Shown piece after piece: positions 1 through 7,674 of a stretch of 28,604 bases of DNA. Numbering within the stretch: position 1 is the stretch's first letter; the number at the start of each line of letters is the position of its first letter. Source of the stretch: M55B165 sp051744245. GTDB lineage: Bacteria; Actinomycetota; Humimicrobiia; Humimicrobiales; Humimicrobiaceae. Both the position numbers and the translations under genes were made by a program. The stretch is from assembly GCA_051744245.1 (NCBI GenBank), contig JBNJCV010000018.1, positions 1 to 28,604 on the forward strand. Direction: 5' to 3'. The notes under the pieces are model-generated. The model made no database searches, was not told where the DNA came from, and saw only the letters and a list, made by a program, of their open reading frames with translations.

Positions 1-47
1 TCTTTTAAATACGGGCCAATATCTTTTAAGTCAAATACTCTTGCCAT
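1..47 (-). CDS. Unknown protein, N-terminal fragment cut by the window edge
   Basis: The minus strand opens at an ATG (47-45) and reads MARVFDLKDIGPYLK before leaving the window. A strong GGAGG (60-56) sits 8 bases upstream, which fixes the start. A nearby ATG at 52-50 is in another frame and stops after seven codons, so it is not used. Fifteen residues are too few to name a family. The upstream 65-127 region carries operator-like inverted repeats, so the gene probably has its own regulated promoter. Confidence 0.6.
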   Translation of the reverse strand, partial: MARVFDLKDIGPYLK

Positions 48-64
48 TTCATTTGCCTCCTAAT

Positions 65-127
65 TGTAACAATTATTACATTATTTGAACCTATTTTACC
101 ATATTTTTGCATGTAACAAAAGTTATA
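65..127 (-). promoter_or_regulatory. Promoter region with two TGTAAC-type inverted repeats
   Basis: Two similar boxes lie upstream of the gene starting at 47. Box 1 (65-80) is TGTAACAATTATTACA, an inverted repeat with one mismatch in eight pairs. Box 2 (112-127) is TGTAACAAAAGTTATA, a weaker inverted repeat with the same TGTAACAA left half. On the minus strand a TAAAAT -10 candidate lies at 98-93, with a TTGTTA -35 candidate at 119-114 inside box 2; the 15-base spacing is short. Box 1 lies between the -10 and the ribosome binding site, a position typical of a repressor operator. The regulator is unknown. Confidence 0.35.
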
Positions 128-195
128 ATATGTAATATTTTCAATTAGAAAAGGTTTTATCCCCTTAAAGATTAAATAAGATTTAAAATGAAGCC

Positions 196-1038
196 CTAAG
201 CCTGTCTAGCATAAATGTCTCCACAGATGGACACTTTTTCTGGTAATTGCTCAAGAATTTTTTCAAATTCCTCTCTTCCAACCCAATCAGCCAGCACCAA
301 CTTTACAGACTCCCCTAACGAATAATTGAACTCAAAACTTCCCATGGTACTTAGGTGCTTGACTATGTTTACCGCAACACGTATGAATTCTTTTGTAGGA
401 GTAAATTCAAATGATACAGCATCCAAAGGCTCGGTTAGACCCTTTAAAACTTTATATTCATAACCTTCAACATCAACCTTGCAGAATACAGGTTTTCCAT
501 ATTCTTTTATAAGCTTATCCAGGGTAACAGTTTCCACTTCCCTGGATTTTTGCCATTCAAAAACTGAAGTTTTACCAAAAAAAATATCCCCAGATTTCAG
601 ATTGTCTGTCCAATTTTTAGACATTGAGGATACAGTATGTGAATCGCTGATCATAAGGGTATCTTTTCCAATGCTATCGCTTACTGCTTTCTGCAGTAAA
701 ACAACTTTCTGGTTATCCCCATATTTTCCTTTAAGTTTTCCCACGCATTTATCCTGTGGTTCAACCGCTATCACCCTGGCGCCAAGGCTTAAAAATACTT
801 CAGTCATGCTACCCATATTAGCGCCAATGTCAAAAACCAGATCGCCGCTTTTAATGAATTTAGAATAAAACCTTTTATATCTTCTCCTGTTAAAGATATC
901 AATAAAAGAAAGGGATATGCTGTAAATAAAATTATACACCTTCAGTTTTCTTAATAAATTGATGCCACCATCAGCAATTTTATAAAAAACTTCTACCGGC
1001 GATAATACTGCCTTTAAGCTAATTGGAATTTTTTCCAA
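196..1038 (-). CDS. FkbM-family SAM-dependent methyltransferase
   Basis: This 280-residue protein has the class I SAM-binding motif I, DIGANMGSMT, at about residues 70-79, and the acidic end of strand 2, AVEPQ, at about 91-95. It also has the CKVDVEGYE stretch typical of FkbM-type O-methyltransferases. Such enzymes usually methylate sugar or polyketide hydroxyls, but the substrate here cannot be read from the sequence. The start is TTG at 1038, supported by GGAGG (1049-1045) six bases upstream. It is separated from the upstream toroid gene by 188 bases that include a TATAAT box, so it is probably transcribed alone. Family is confident; substrate unknown. Confidence 0.85.
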   Translation of the reverse strand: MEKIPISLKAVLSPVEVFYKIADGGINLLRKLKVYNFIYSISLSFIDIFNRRRYKRFYSKFIKSGDLVFDIGANMGSMTEVFLSLGARVIAVEPQDKCVGKLKGKYGDNQKVVLLQKAVSDSIGKDTLMISDSHTVSSMSKNWTDNLKSGDIFFGKTSVFEWQKSREVETVTLDKLIKEYGKPVFCKVDVEGYEYKVLKGLTEPLDAVSFEFTPTKEFIRVAVNIVKHLSTMGSFEFNYSLGESVKLVLADWVGREEFEKILEQLPEKVSICGDIYARQA

Positions 1039-1044
1039 TATAAA

Positions 1045-1063
1045 CCTCCGTTCCAGTATTATA
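1045..1063 (-). promoter_or_regulatory. -10 box and ribosome binding site of the FkbM gene
   Basis: A perfect TATAAT occurs on the minus strand at 1063-1058, followed by GGAGG at 1049-1045 and the TTG start at 1038. No good -35 is seen at the right distance. The rest of the 1039-1226 gap is A/T-rich, with only a tiny TGCCA/TGGCA hairpin near 1170 and no convincing terminator for the upstream gene. Confidence 0.4.
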
Positions 1064-1226
1064 TATTGTAATTTAAAAAACTTGTTTTATAAAACTGCTT
1101 AAAAATATGAAGAAAAAAATATTTTAAAATACAAAAAAGCTAAATAAGATCCAGATATTTTTGGACTGCCATTTGGCAAAAATTTTAACTTATTTTCCAT
1201 TATTGTTTTTATGTTAAAGTTGCACT

Positions 1227-2240
1227 TCAATGTTTAGTTCCCTGCTCCTCGGCAAAATTTTTTAACACCTTTAACGCTTTCATTGTAATCCACCGGCTGG
1301 GCCTGCCTTTCTTTTCAATGTTTACCAGAAACCTGCCATTGTAAGTATCCTCCAGTTTCCATCTCCCGGTACTGTCCTTTTTAGACATAACCAGGTTTAT
1401 TGCATCCTCCATTCGTTTGTCTTTGTAGCCCAGGCTGGTAAGTATTTCCAATATTTCTAAAACATCAGTATTCCACATTAAAGGGAATCCAAATTTAAGC
1501 CATACAGGTTTAGATACTCTGTCTAAGTTTTTGCTCCTTTTGTAAATCCTATGCCTGAGCAAATATTCTGCTGCCTTCCCTATTGCTACCCATACATCCT
1601 TGCTTCTCTCTTTCTCCTGTATTTCAGCTAACCCCTTGAGCGATTTTACTATTCCCATATGACAGCTGTGCCTGCCCCAGCAGCCCTCATACCTATCATA
1701 AGGCCAGCCTGCAGGAGGATTTGCAATCCCATCATCAAACCTCTGGAATTTGGCAATAAAGTCTATGCTTTTCTGAACTCTGGGATCCTTAAGGTAGCCA
1801 AATTTTGTAAGGCACCATACCATATTTCCAGTTAGGCAAGGAAGCAGTCCCTCTTTCCCCCCGCCTGTTTCTTTGCTTCCCTTATATGAAAAACCGCCGG
1901 TACCCCTTATATATGAGTAATCCAGTATAAAATTGCAGGCATCCCTTATCCTTTTATCATTTTTGTCTGCACCCAGCTGGGCAAGAATAATTATTTGCCA
2001 GACAGTACCCTTATACTTGGACCTTACGTAAAAATCTTCAGGCCTCCCCCAGTAGCCGCCTTCATTCTGTTTTTCTAAAATTTTAGGAACAGGGCCAAAT
2101 TCCATTATATTGCTCTTTGCTTCCCTGGCTTCCCGGCAGCTTGGCTTGCCTAAAAGATTTTTAAAGGTAAAATATTTAACAGAGGGGTTATCACCGGATA
2201 GAAGCCAGTCTATGATTCCATCCTTTAATAAACCATCCAT
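1227..2240 (-). CDS. Alpha/alpha-toroid (prenyltransferase/squalene-cyclase-like repeat) protein
   Basis: The 337-residue protein is rich in helices and tryptophans. It has repeated QW-like segments such as EGGYWG (about residue 60), GGFSYKG, YEGCWGRHSCHMG and TGRWKLEDTYNG. This pattern fits the alpha/alpha toroid of squalene cyclases and prenyltransferases. Related cytosolic bacterial proteins are often labelled 'nitrogen fixation protein NifH' in databases, but nothing here resembles nitrogenase reductase. I do not see the DxDD acid motif of squalene-hopene cyclase, so cyclase activity is not supported. ATG at 2240 lies four bases after the stop of the iron alcohol dehydrogenase, with AAGG spanning that stop, so the two genes are probably co-transcribed. 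Function unknown. Confidence 0.65.
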   Translation of the reverse strand: MDGLLKDGIIDWLLSGDNPSVKYFTFKNLLGKPSCREAREAKSNIMEFGPVPKILEKQNEGGYWGRPEDFYVRSKYKGTVWQIIILAQLGADKNDKRIRDACNFILDYSYIRGTGGFSYKGSKETGGGKEGLLPCLTGNMVWCLTKFGYLKDPRVQKSIDFIAKFQRFDDGIANPPAGWPYDRYEGCWGRHSCHMGIVKSLKGLAEIQEKERSKDVWVAIGKAAEYLLRHRIYKRSKNLDRVSKPVWLKFGFPLMWNTDVLEILEILTSLGYKDKRMEDAINLVMSKKDSTGRWKLEDTYNGRFLVNIEKKGRPSRWITMKALKVLKNFAEEQGTKH

Positions 2241-2244
2241 TGCC

Positions 2245-3414
2245 TTACTTGGCTAGATTCAATATATTTATTATATCTTCTCTGGTAAGTTTCTTTATAC
2301 TTCCAGCCTTTACTGCTTTTTCTGCCATCTCTTCAAACCGGTTATCAGGTATATTTAACCCGCTTAGCCTGGTAGCAAGCCCCAGTTCCTTATAGAAGTT
2401 CTCCTGCCTCCTGATGCCCTCAAGAATTGTTCTCTCCGGGTCATAGAAATCATGGTCAACATTCCATACTTCTGTAGCATACTGGAGGAATCTTTCCCTG
2501 TTATATTTATAGACATATTTCATCCAGGCAGGATAAATAATAGCCAGGCCTGCTCCATGGGCTATGTCATAAATACCGCTAATCTCATGTTCTATCATAT
2601 GTGAAGAAAAATCATTAGCCCTGCCAGTTCCCAGAAGATCATTTTGGGCCAATGCTCCCGCCCACATAATCTCTGCCCGGCCATCATAGTTTTCTGGCTC
2701 ATCCATTACAATTCTTCCATTATTTATAACTGTCTTCAGCAAGCCTATAGACATCCTGTCAGTCAATTCCACATTTTTTACTGAAGTAAAAAACCTTTCC
2801 ATGGTATGGCCCATGATATCTACAATGCCGCAAGCAGTTTGAAATGGAGGCAGGGTAAAAGTAAGCTCTGGATTAAGTATGGCAAATTGGGGCCTTATGA
2901 GGTGGAAATTCTCCCACACTACATCCCTTTTCCACAGATATCCATCTTTTTTGTATGAAACTACAGCATACTGGCTGGATTCACTGCCTGCAGCCGGTAT
3001 GGTTAGTATTACCCCTATGGGCACAGATTCTTTAGGAGTAGCCTTTTGCTCTGCAAAGTCCACTACATCACCCTCATAAGGAATGCCCACTGCTATAGCC
3101 TTAGAAGCGTCTATAACGCTTCCTCCCCCTACTGCCAGTATCATGTCAACATTATTATCTCTTGCCAGCTCTATGCCCTTATAGACGCTATCATATGTAG
3201 GGTTGGGCTTTACCCCACTCAGTTCAGTTACCTTTATGCCCTGGTCCTTTAATGACTTTATGACCTTATCATATAAGCCAAACTCTTTTATGCTTCCCCC
3301 ACCATAAACCAGAAGCACACTGCTGCCAAACCTTTTTACCTCTTCTCCCACCTGGTTTTCAGTACCTTTACCAAAAATGTACTTGGTAAAACAATGAAAC
3401 TCAAAATTCTCCAT
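2245..3414 (-). CDS. Iron-type (group III) alcohol dehydrogenase, butanol-dehydrogenase-like
   Basis: This 389-residue enzyme belongs to the BdhA/YqhD branch of iron-containing alcohol dehydrogenases, which reduce aldehydes or ketones with NAD(P)H in the cytoplasm. It shows the nucleotide-binding GGGSVIDASKAIA motif. Metal ligands match the Asp-x3-His pair in VDIMGH, the His in SSHM and the His 14 residues later in IAHG. ATG at 3414 is preferred over the in-frame TTG at 3429 because AGGAGAG lies just upstream of the ATG. The gene is first in an apparent two-gene operon with the toroid protein and is divergent from the acyltransferase. Physiological substrate is not determinable. Confidence 0.9.
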   Translation of the reverse strand: MENFEFHCFTKYIFGKGTENQVGEEVKRFGSSVLLVYGGGSIKEFGLYDKVIKSLKDQGIKVTELSGVKPNPTYDSVYKGIELARDNNVDMILAVGGGSVIDASKAIAVGIPYEGDVVDFAEQKATPKESVPIGVILTIPAAGSESSQYAVVSYKKDGYLWKRDVVWENFHLIRPQFAILNPELTFTLPPFQTACGIVDIMGHTMERFFTSVKNVELTDRMSIGLLKTVINNGRIVMDEPENYDGRAEIMWAGALAQNDLLGTGRANDFSSHMIEHEISGIYDIAHGAGLAIIYPAWMKYVYKYNRERFLQYATEVWNVDHDFYDPERTILEGIRRQENFYKELGLATRLSGLNIPDNRFEEMAEKAVKAGSIKKLTREDIINILNLAK

Positions 3415-3440
3415 TGTCTCTCCTTTCAATATTTTTGAAG

Positions 3441-3453
3441 TAGTACCATTATA
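3441..3453 (-). promoter_or_regulatory. Extended -10 promoter of the iron alcohol dehydrogenase
   Basis: The minus strand carries TGCTATAAT (TATAAT at 3453-3448), an extended -10 element about 34 bases before the ATG at 3414. The -35 region is weak, which is usual for extended -10 promoters. In the same divergent gap the plus strand has TATAAT at 3474-3479 and 3484-3489, either of which could serve the acyltransferase gene. Confidence 0.45.
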
Positions 3454-3540
3454 GCATGCAGGATTAAAGCATTTATAATAACTTATAATCTAGGCTATCT
3501 AATTTGCCAATAAAAGCCCTATAAGTTTAAAATAGAGCAC

Positions 3541-4677
3541 ATGGTTTTTCCTAAAAAAAGAATAACATACATTGACAACTTAAAAATACTGCTGATAAGT
3601 TTGGTAATAGTAGGCCATGTTTCAGTTACTTATGGGCTGGTAGGCTTTTGGTATTATTATGAGAGAACGGTATCTGCCTCCTCTATTATCCTTACTTTTT
3701 TTACCTCTTTTCTCCAGACTTTCCTCATTGGCTTTTTTCTTTTTCTGGCTGCCTACTTTATCCCCCAATCATATAGCAGGAAAGGTCCTGGAAAATATTT
3801 AACCGGCAGGTTAAAAAGGCTGGGGATACCTTTAATCTTTTACATATTATTTATAGGCCCCCTGGTGCTTTACCTGCATGAAGTGGTAATAAATAAAAAC
3901 AATATTGATTTTTTTAAGTTTTACTGGAAAACAATTATCAAGAATGGAATTATAAATGTAGGGCCCCTGTGGTTCTTAGAAGTACTTCTAATTTTTACTA
4001 TTACCTATTTGATATTAAGGCAGATTACAGACACCATGAAAACTGAAAAAAAGAAGAAAGCTGCAACCTTTCCTTCAAATTCCCAAATATTTTTATTTAT
4101 AATAATTATTTCACTGCTTTCCTTTACCATAAGGATATGGTTTCCTGTAACCAGTACAGTGGGCACACTGCAGCTTAGTTTCCTGATCCAGTACATAGCA
4201 TTATTCAGCATAGGGATTCTAACTTACCACCACAACTGGCTGGAAAAAATTACCGCCAGAATAGCATCATTCTGGCTATGGATAACTTTGATTGCACTGC
4301 CTTTCTGGTTGGTATTGGCCTTTTTCTCTAAAGCTTTAAGCGGTGACTTAAGTTTAATTGGAGGAGGACTGCACTGGCAGTCCCTTGCCTATAGTTTCTG
4401 GGAAAATATTGTAGGCATAGGAATTATCATAAACCTGGTATATCTGTTCAGGAAAAAATTTAACCACCAGAATAAGCTACTGAAAATAGTATCTAAAAGC
4501 ACATATGCGGCCCTGATAATCCATCCCCTTATTTTAGTGCCATTATCTTACCTGCTAAGAGGTATAAATCTAGATCCACTGGTTAAATTTTTATTGGTAA
4601 CCATAACAGGCATACCCTTATGCTTTCTTTTTGGCAACTATATTAGAAAAATACCAGGGCTGAAATCCATGCTCTAA
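3541..4677 (+). CDS. Acyltransferase family 3 membrane protein
   Basis: The 378-residue protein has about ten hydrophobic segments and opens with RITYIDNLKILLISLVIVGH. That matches acyltransferase-3 membrane enzymes (OpgC/OafA type), including the conserved His at the end of helix 1. A second hallmark is the GPLWFLEVLLIF segment near residue 140. These enzymes move acetyl or succinyl groups onto glycans or other envelope molecules; the acceptor here is unknown. The ATG at 3541 has only a weak ribosome site. Its 3' end overlaps the convergent DUF438 gene by four bases. Confidence 0.8.
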   Translation: MVFPKKRITYIDNLKILLISLVIVGHVSVTYGLVGFWYYYERTVSASSIILTFFTSFLQTFLIGFFLFLAAYFIPQSYSRKGPGKYLTGRLKRLGIPLIFYILFIGPLVLYLHEVVINKNNIDFFKFYWKTIIKNGIINVGPLWFLEVLLIFTITYLILRQITDTMKTEKKKKAATFPSNSQIFLFIIIISLLSFTIRIWFPVTSTVGTLQLSFLIQYIALFSIGILTYHHNWLEKITARIASFWLWITLIALPFWLVLAFFSKALSGDLSLIGGGLHWQSLAYSFWENIVGIGIIINLVYLFRKKFNHQNKLLKIVSKSTYAALIIHPLILVPLSYLLRGINLDPLVKFLLVTITGIPLCFLFGNYIRKIPGLKSML

Positions 4678-5873
4678 TCCAGAAGCCTTTTCTCTCCTTC
4701 CAGCTTCTGTATATCTGTAATATTCTGGGTAACTTCCAGGGTCCCCAGATATTCTCCTTCCCCGTTTTTTACCGGATAATAACGGATATAAATCAATTTC
4801 CCCTGCATGTTAATCCAGAATACGGCAGAATCCCTTTTGCCCTCCCTGAAGTCATTTAAAATTTCTTCAACCTTTTGCACGCTTTCCTTGGGATGGCAAT
4901 TTTGCACAGTCCTGCCGATTACCCCTTTAGTTCTGGGGAATATCCTTTCCCCTGGATCATTGAAATACCTTACTTCATCATTTTTGTCCACAAAAGTAAT
5001 GTCAACCGGCAATGAATTCAATACAGATTCCAATTCACTTACAGTTAGGCTCCCAGTATCAAAATCAATTTTACCTTCACTTAATTTGGTTTTCTTCTCT
5101 TCTGCTTCTGCCGGTTTTCCCCTGGCCTCTTCCGGGGTAAAGCAGCAGTAGCCAATTTCATCAAACTGCCTCTTTATCTCCGGCCACTGGCCTTCTTCCA
5201 TTACATCCAGGGATAATTTAAATAAGATATTGTTTTCCTTATAAAAATGGCTGGATAGCATGTCTCCTATATTTTTACTCTGCTCCTCCAGCTTTTTTAT
5301 AAACTCTTTAAAACCAAAATCCTCATAGCCTTCAATTATCTTATTTAAACCTTTTTTTAAATCTCTTATGGTATTGTGTTCTGACCACATAATTGCCGGC
5401 GGTTCCTTTATGCCATGCTTTTCCACATAAGGGAAAAGCACATTTTCCTCCCTGACATAATGTTTTTCAGATTCAATAAAATGCTTGTTTATATCAGCCA
5501 GTTTTTCCATCAGTTTTTCAGAGCCATCAAAACTACCCTTCCTTTTAAGTTCTTCTACTTTACTGGAAAGCAGGTCAGATATGTTAAGCATTGCCTTATG
5601 CTCTTCCTTTAAAATATTGATGGGATGGCTGGGTTCTAGCTCCCCTTCCTCTTTTTCTACAGATTCCTTGAATACTTCCAGGTGGACATCACAGAGCCTG
5701 GTTATCTCATCCCGGGGCATTCCTTCTTTTATAAGTTCGTCCTCTATCTGACCTATCTGGGTAGGGCTTACATCCTTAATTATTTCTTTAAACTCATCCT
5801 TTACCTTTTTGGGGTCCTCGCCCTCATGAAGCCTTCTTATTATTTCCTTTATTTTTTCTTTTTTATTTTCCAT
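4674..5873 (-). CDS. DUF438 / hemerythrin-like / PAS sensor protein
   Basis: This 399-residue soluble protein has three parts. A DUF438 helical domain covers about residues 8-75. A hemerythrin-like four-helix domain follows at about 85-225, with candidate di-iron ligands in KEEHKA, NKHF, EKHYVREEN, SEHN and SSHFYKEN. A PAS domain covers about 275-390. The family is known from anaerobes and is thought to sense or scavenge oxygen or nitric oxide. Its stop-start junction with the zinc-ribbon gene is TAATG, showing translational coupling. With the Rrf2 regulator at the head of the operon, this looks like a redox or nitrosative-stress module. Domain calls are confident; the ligand is inferred. Confidence 0.88.
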   Translation of the reverse strand: MENKKEKIKEIIRRLHEGEDPKKVKDEFKEIIKDVSPTQIGQIEDELIKEGMPRDEITRLCDVHLEVFKESVEKEEGELEPSHPINILKEEHKAMLNISDLLSSKVEELKRKGSFDGSEKLMEKLADINKHFIESEKHYVREENVLFPYVEKHGIKEPPAIMWSEHNTIRDLKKGLNKIIEGYEDFGFKEFIKKLEEQSKNIGDMLSSHFYKENNILFKLSLDVMEEGQWPEIKRQFDEIGYCCFTPEEARGKPAEAEEKKTKLSEGKIDFDTGSLTVSELESVLNSLPVDITFVDKNDEVRYFNDPGERIFPRTKGVIGRTVQNCHPKESVQKVEEILNDFREGKRDSAVFWINMQGKLIYIRYYPVKNGEGEYLGTLEVTQNITDIQKLEGEKRLLD

Positions 5874-6397
5874 TATCCTGTTTCCTTTTCTTGCTTTAGT
5901 TGCTTTATAAAATTAATGTAATAATTTCTAGCCTTAGAGAACAACTTAGGATCCTTTTGCTGCAATATATTAAAAATCTTATCATCTATAAGTTTGGGGC
6001 TATTGATGCTTTTCCTGAAAGCATCAATAAAAAAATCAATAATTTCTTTGTCTTCTTTGTCAATTGAATCTATCAGCTTCTTAAAATCCTGCCTCTTTTT
6101 TTCTATCCTTTTCTTATTTTCCTCAATCTCCTTATAGTCTCCCCTATCCAGGCATTCTCCGCACCAGTCAAGGCAATTCTTTGATTCTCCTGAAAACATA
6201 AGCTCTCCATCCCTGTATTCAATTACATCAGGATCAATCCTAAACACGCTGGCATTACATTTCTTGCACCTTACTTTTCTCTCATCAGCAAAAAATTCTA
6301 TCTCATGGCCACATTTAGGGCATGGTATTATATTAGTATTAAAATCCTTGAGGTAACTGGTATCCTGTCCAGGGCATCCTGTATTAAATTTTGGCAT
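5873..6397 (-). CDS. Zinc-ribbon protein of unknown function, in the Rrf2 operon
   Basis: A 174-residue protein beginning MPKFNTGCPGQDTSYL. It has a CPKCG...CKKC zinc ribbon at about residues 27-50 and a second cysteine set, CLDWCGEC, near 75-85, followed by a charged helical tail. The MPKF-CPGQDT opening is, as I recall, a conserved start of a small family found in anaerobes and sometimes loosely labelled phosphohydrolase; I see no HD or other phosphohydrolase motif. ATG at 6397 is preferred because of that conserved start. The alternative is GTG at 6406, which would overlap the Rrf2 stop by four bases. It is coupled to the DUF438 gene. Eight cysteines and histidines suggest metal binding. 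Confidence 0.75.
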   Translation of the reverse strand: MPKFNTGCPGQDTSYLKDFNTNIIPCPKCGHEIEFFADERKVRCKKCNASVFRIDPDVIEYRDGELMFSGESKNCLDWCGECLDRGDYKEIEENKKRIEKKRQDFKKLIDSIDKEDKEIIDFFIDAFRKSINSPKLIDDKIFNILQQKDPKLFSKARNYYINFIKQLKQEKETG

Positions 6398-6402
6398 ATT
6401 CC

Positions 6403-6810
6403 TCACCTGCCTTTAATTATTGATTCCAAGGTAATTTTTGCAAATTCTTTTTCTACCATTTTCCCAATCCTGTCTAGTTTATCCTTTAGCACGCATTTTT
6501 CTGTATTGGGACATATTTTTTTCTTAAACATGCATTTATTAAACTCAAATTTTTCCTGGAATATCTCAACCAGGTCCAGCAGCAATATATCTTTGGGGTC
6601 CCTATTTAATTTAAATCCCCCTGATTTCCCCTTAAAAGATTTAAGCAAGCCTTCCTTTCCCAGTATTTGCAGTATCTTTCTCAGAAAAGGCTTTGGTATT
6701 TTAGTTTCCTTTACAAGCCGGGTTACCGTAACTGCTTCACCGCTATTGTTGGTAGCGATATAAGATAGGGCCCTTATTGCATAATCTATGTCTCTAGTTA
6801 TTAATTTCAT
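6403..6810 (-). CDS. Rrf2-family transcriptional regulator
   Basis: This 135-residue protein is a winged-helix regulator of the Rrf2 family (IscR, NsrR, CymR). The N-terminal pattern ITRDIDYAIRAL and the helix-turn-helix region VTRLVKETKIPKPFLRKIL are typical. Cysteines 93, 100 and 106 (C-x6-C-x5-C) sit where NsrR and IscR bind an iron-sulfur cluster, so redox or nitric-oxide sensing is likely. It heads the operon with the zinc-ribbon and DUF438-hemerythrin genes. A perfect long palindrome overlaps its promoter, so autoregulation is expected. Which effector is sensed cannot be told from the sequence. Confidence 0.9.
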   Translation of the reverse strand: MKLITRDIDYAIRALSYIATNNSGEAVTVTRLVKETKIPKPFLRKILQILGKEGLLKSFKGKSGGFKLNRDPKDILLLDLVEIFQEKFEFNKCMFKKKICPNTEKCVLKDKLDRIGKMVEKEFAKITLESIIKGR

Positions 6811-6817
6811 ATCACTA

Positions 6818-6865
6818 TAATGATACTAAATAAGTATCATTAAATCAATAGTTAAAATAACTATT
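6818..6865 (-). promoter_or_regulatory. Rrf2 operon promoter with 25-base palindromic operator
   Basis: A perfect inverted repeat with ten-base arms, TAATGATACT-N5-AGTATCATTA, spans 6818-6842. A second perfect one, AATAGTTA-N3-TAACTATT, spans 6847-6865. On the minus strand TTGATT (6848-6843) and TATCAT (6825-6820), 17 bases apart, form a promoter whose spacer and -10 lie inside the first palindrome. The expected start of transcription is only a few bases from the ATG at 6810, so the mRNA may be nearly leaderless. Binding by the Rrf2 protein would block RNA polymerase directly. Confidence 0.7.
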
Positions 6866-6912
6866 CCTTAACCCGGATTCCTAAACTCTGAAATGAATTA
6901 CACACCAGCAGA

Positions 6913-7659
6913 TTAATACTTAACCCCACAAGACGGCCACCTTTTCCTGCCGTCAATCAAATATTTAGAACCTATTTCCTTCTCACCGGCAATATCAAAC
7001 TTTTTATCCAAAAATCCCTTAATTTCTTCTTTGCCTTTAAATGCTTCCAGGTATATCCCTTTCTCTTTTAAAGCATCTATCTCTTTTAAGTGATTTATAA
7101 AGAAAATTCCCAACAGGGTTCCGCTAACCTTAAGGACCCTGTGAATTTCAGCTATAGCTTCCCCTTTACCTTTTACCCTGCTTAAACCTAGAATGCTTAT
7201 GGCAAGCCCGGCAATTTTATCAGCTACAGGCAATTTATCAAAACTGCAATGTAGAAAATAAATTCCGTCAATTCCCAGCTGTTCAGCCTTTCTTTCTGCC
7301 TCCATTAAAAAATCCATATTTTCATCAACCACGAGCATGGTTGTTTGTTTTAATTTTCTGTACTTTTCTATAGCAAAATTGCTAATATCTGCAGGCACCT
7401 CAACTAAAGTATCAATAAACTTATCTGGCATTTTAAAATGGCTGCCAACATCCTTTATCTGGTCTTCCAGGCTTTTTCTGTATTCCTTTAAGGCATTGGT
7501 ATGCCCTTTTTCTTCTTCCGGCAAGAAGTCAATTATTCTACCGTCTATAGGATATTCTATGTCCCTATCCTTAACTTTGAAAAAATTATTAGAATCATCT
7601 AAATAAAGTTTATTGCCACTAACAGGGCATATCAATTTTCTCTCCAGCTGCTTTAACAT
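6913..7659 (-). CDS. Methyltransferase-like protein lacking SAM motif I
   Basis: The 248-residue protein starts with a Trm112-like segment (residues 8-47, ERKLICPVSGNKL and IEYPIDGRIIDFLP) as in UbiE-type methyltransferases. Later motifs are recognisable: VVDENMDFLMEAERKA (110-124) as strand 2 with helix C, CSFDKLPVAD (138-147) as motif II-III, and EIHRVLKVSGTLLG (171-184) as the post-motif. The glycine-rich motif I that should precede residue 110 is missing: the chain runs from SNFAIEKYRKLKQ straight to strand 2. SAM binding is therefore doubtful. It is the last gene of the dehydrogenase operon, 15 bases after the first dehydrogenase. Confidence 0.7.
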   Translation of the reverse strand: MLKQLERKLICPVSGNKLYLDDSNNFFKVKDRDIEYPIDGRIIDFLPEEEKGHTNALKEYRKSLEDQIKDVGSHFKMPDKFIDTLVEVPADISNFAIEKYRKLKQTTMLVVDENMDFLMEAERKAEQLGIDGIYFLHCSFDKLPVADKIAGLAISILGLSRVKGKGEAIAEIHRVLKVSGTLLGIFFINHLKEIDALKEKGIYLEAFKGKEEIKGFLDKKFDIAGEKEIGSKYLIDGRKRWPSCGVKY

Positions 7660-7674
7660 AAAACCAGTTCCCTC

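Noticed and set aside
479..868. Plus-strand open frame opposite the FkbM gene, and similar opposite-strand frames elsewhere
   Set aside because: These run antisense to genes with clear family motifs, lack ribosome sites and show no recognisable domains.
1158..1185. Possible terminator for the toroid gene around the TGCCA/TGGCA hairpin
   Set aside because: The five-base stem with a two-base loop is too weak and no T-run follows directly.
1227..2240. Label 'nitrogen fixation protein NifH' commonly attached to this toroid family
   Set aside because: There is no P-loop and none of the cysteine ligands of nitrogenase reductase; the repeat pattern is that of an alpha/alpha toroid.
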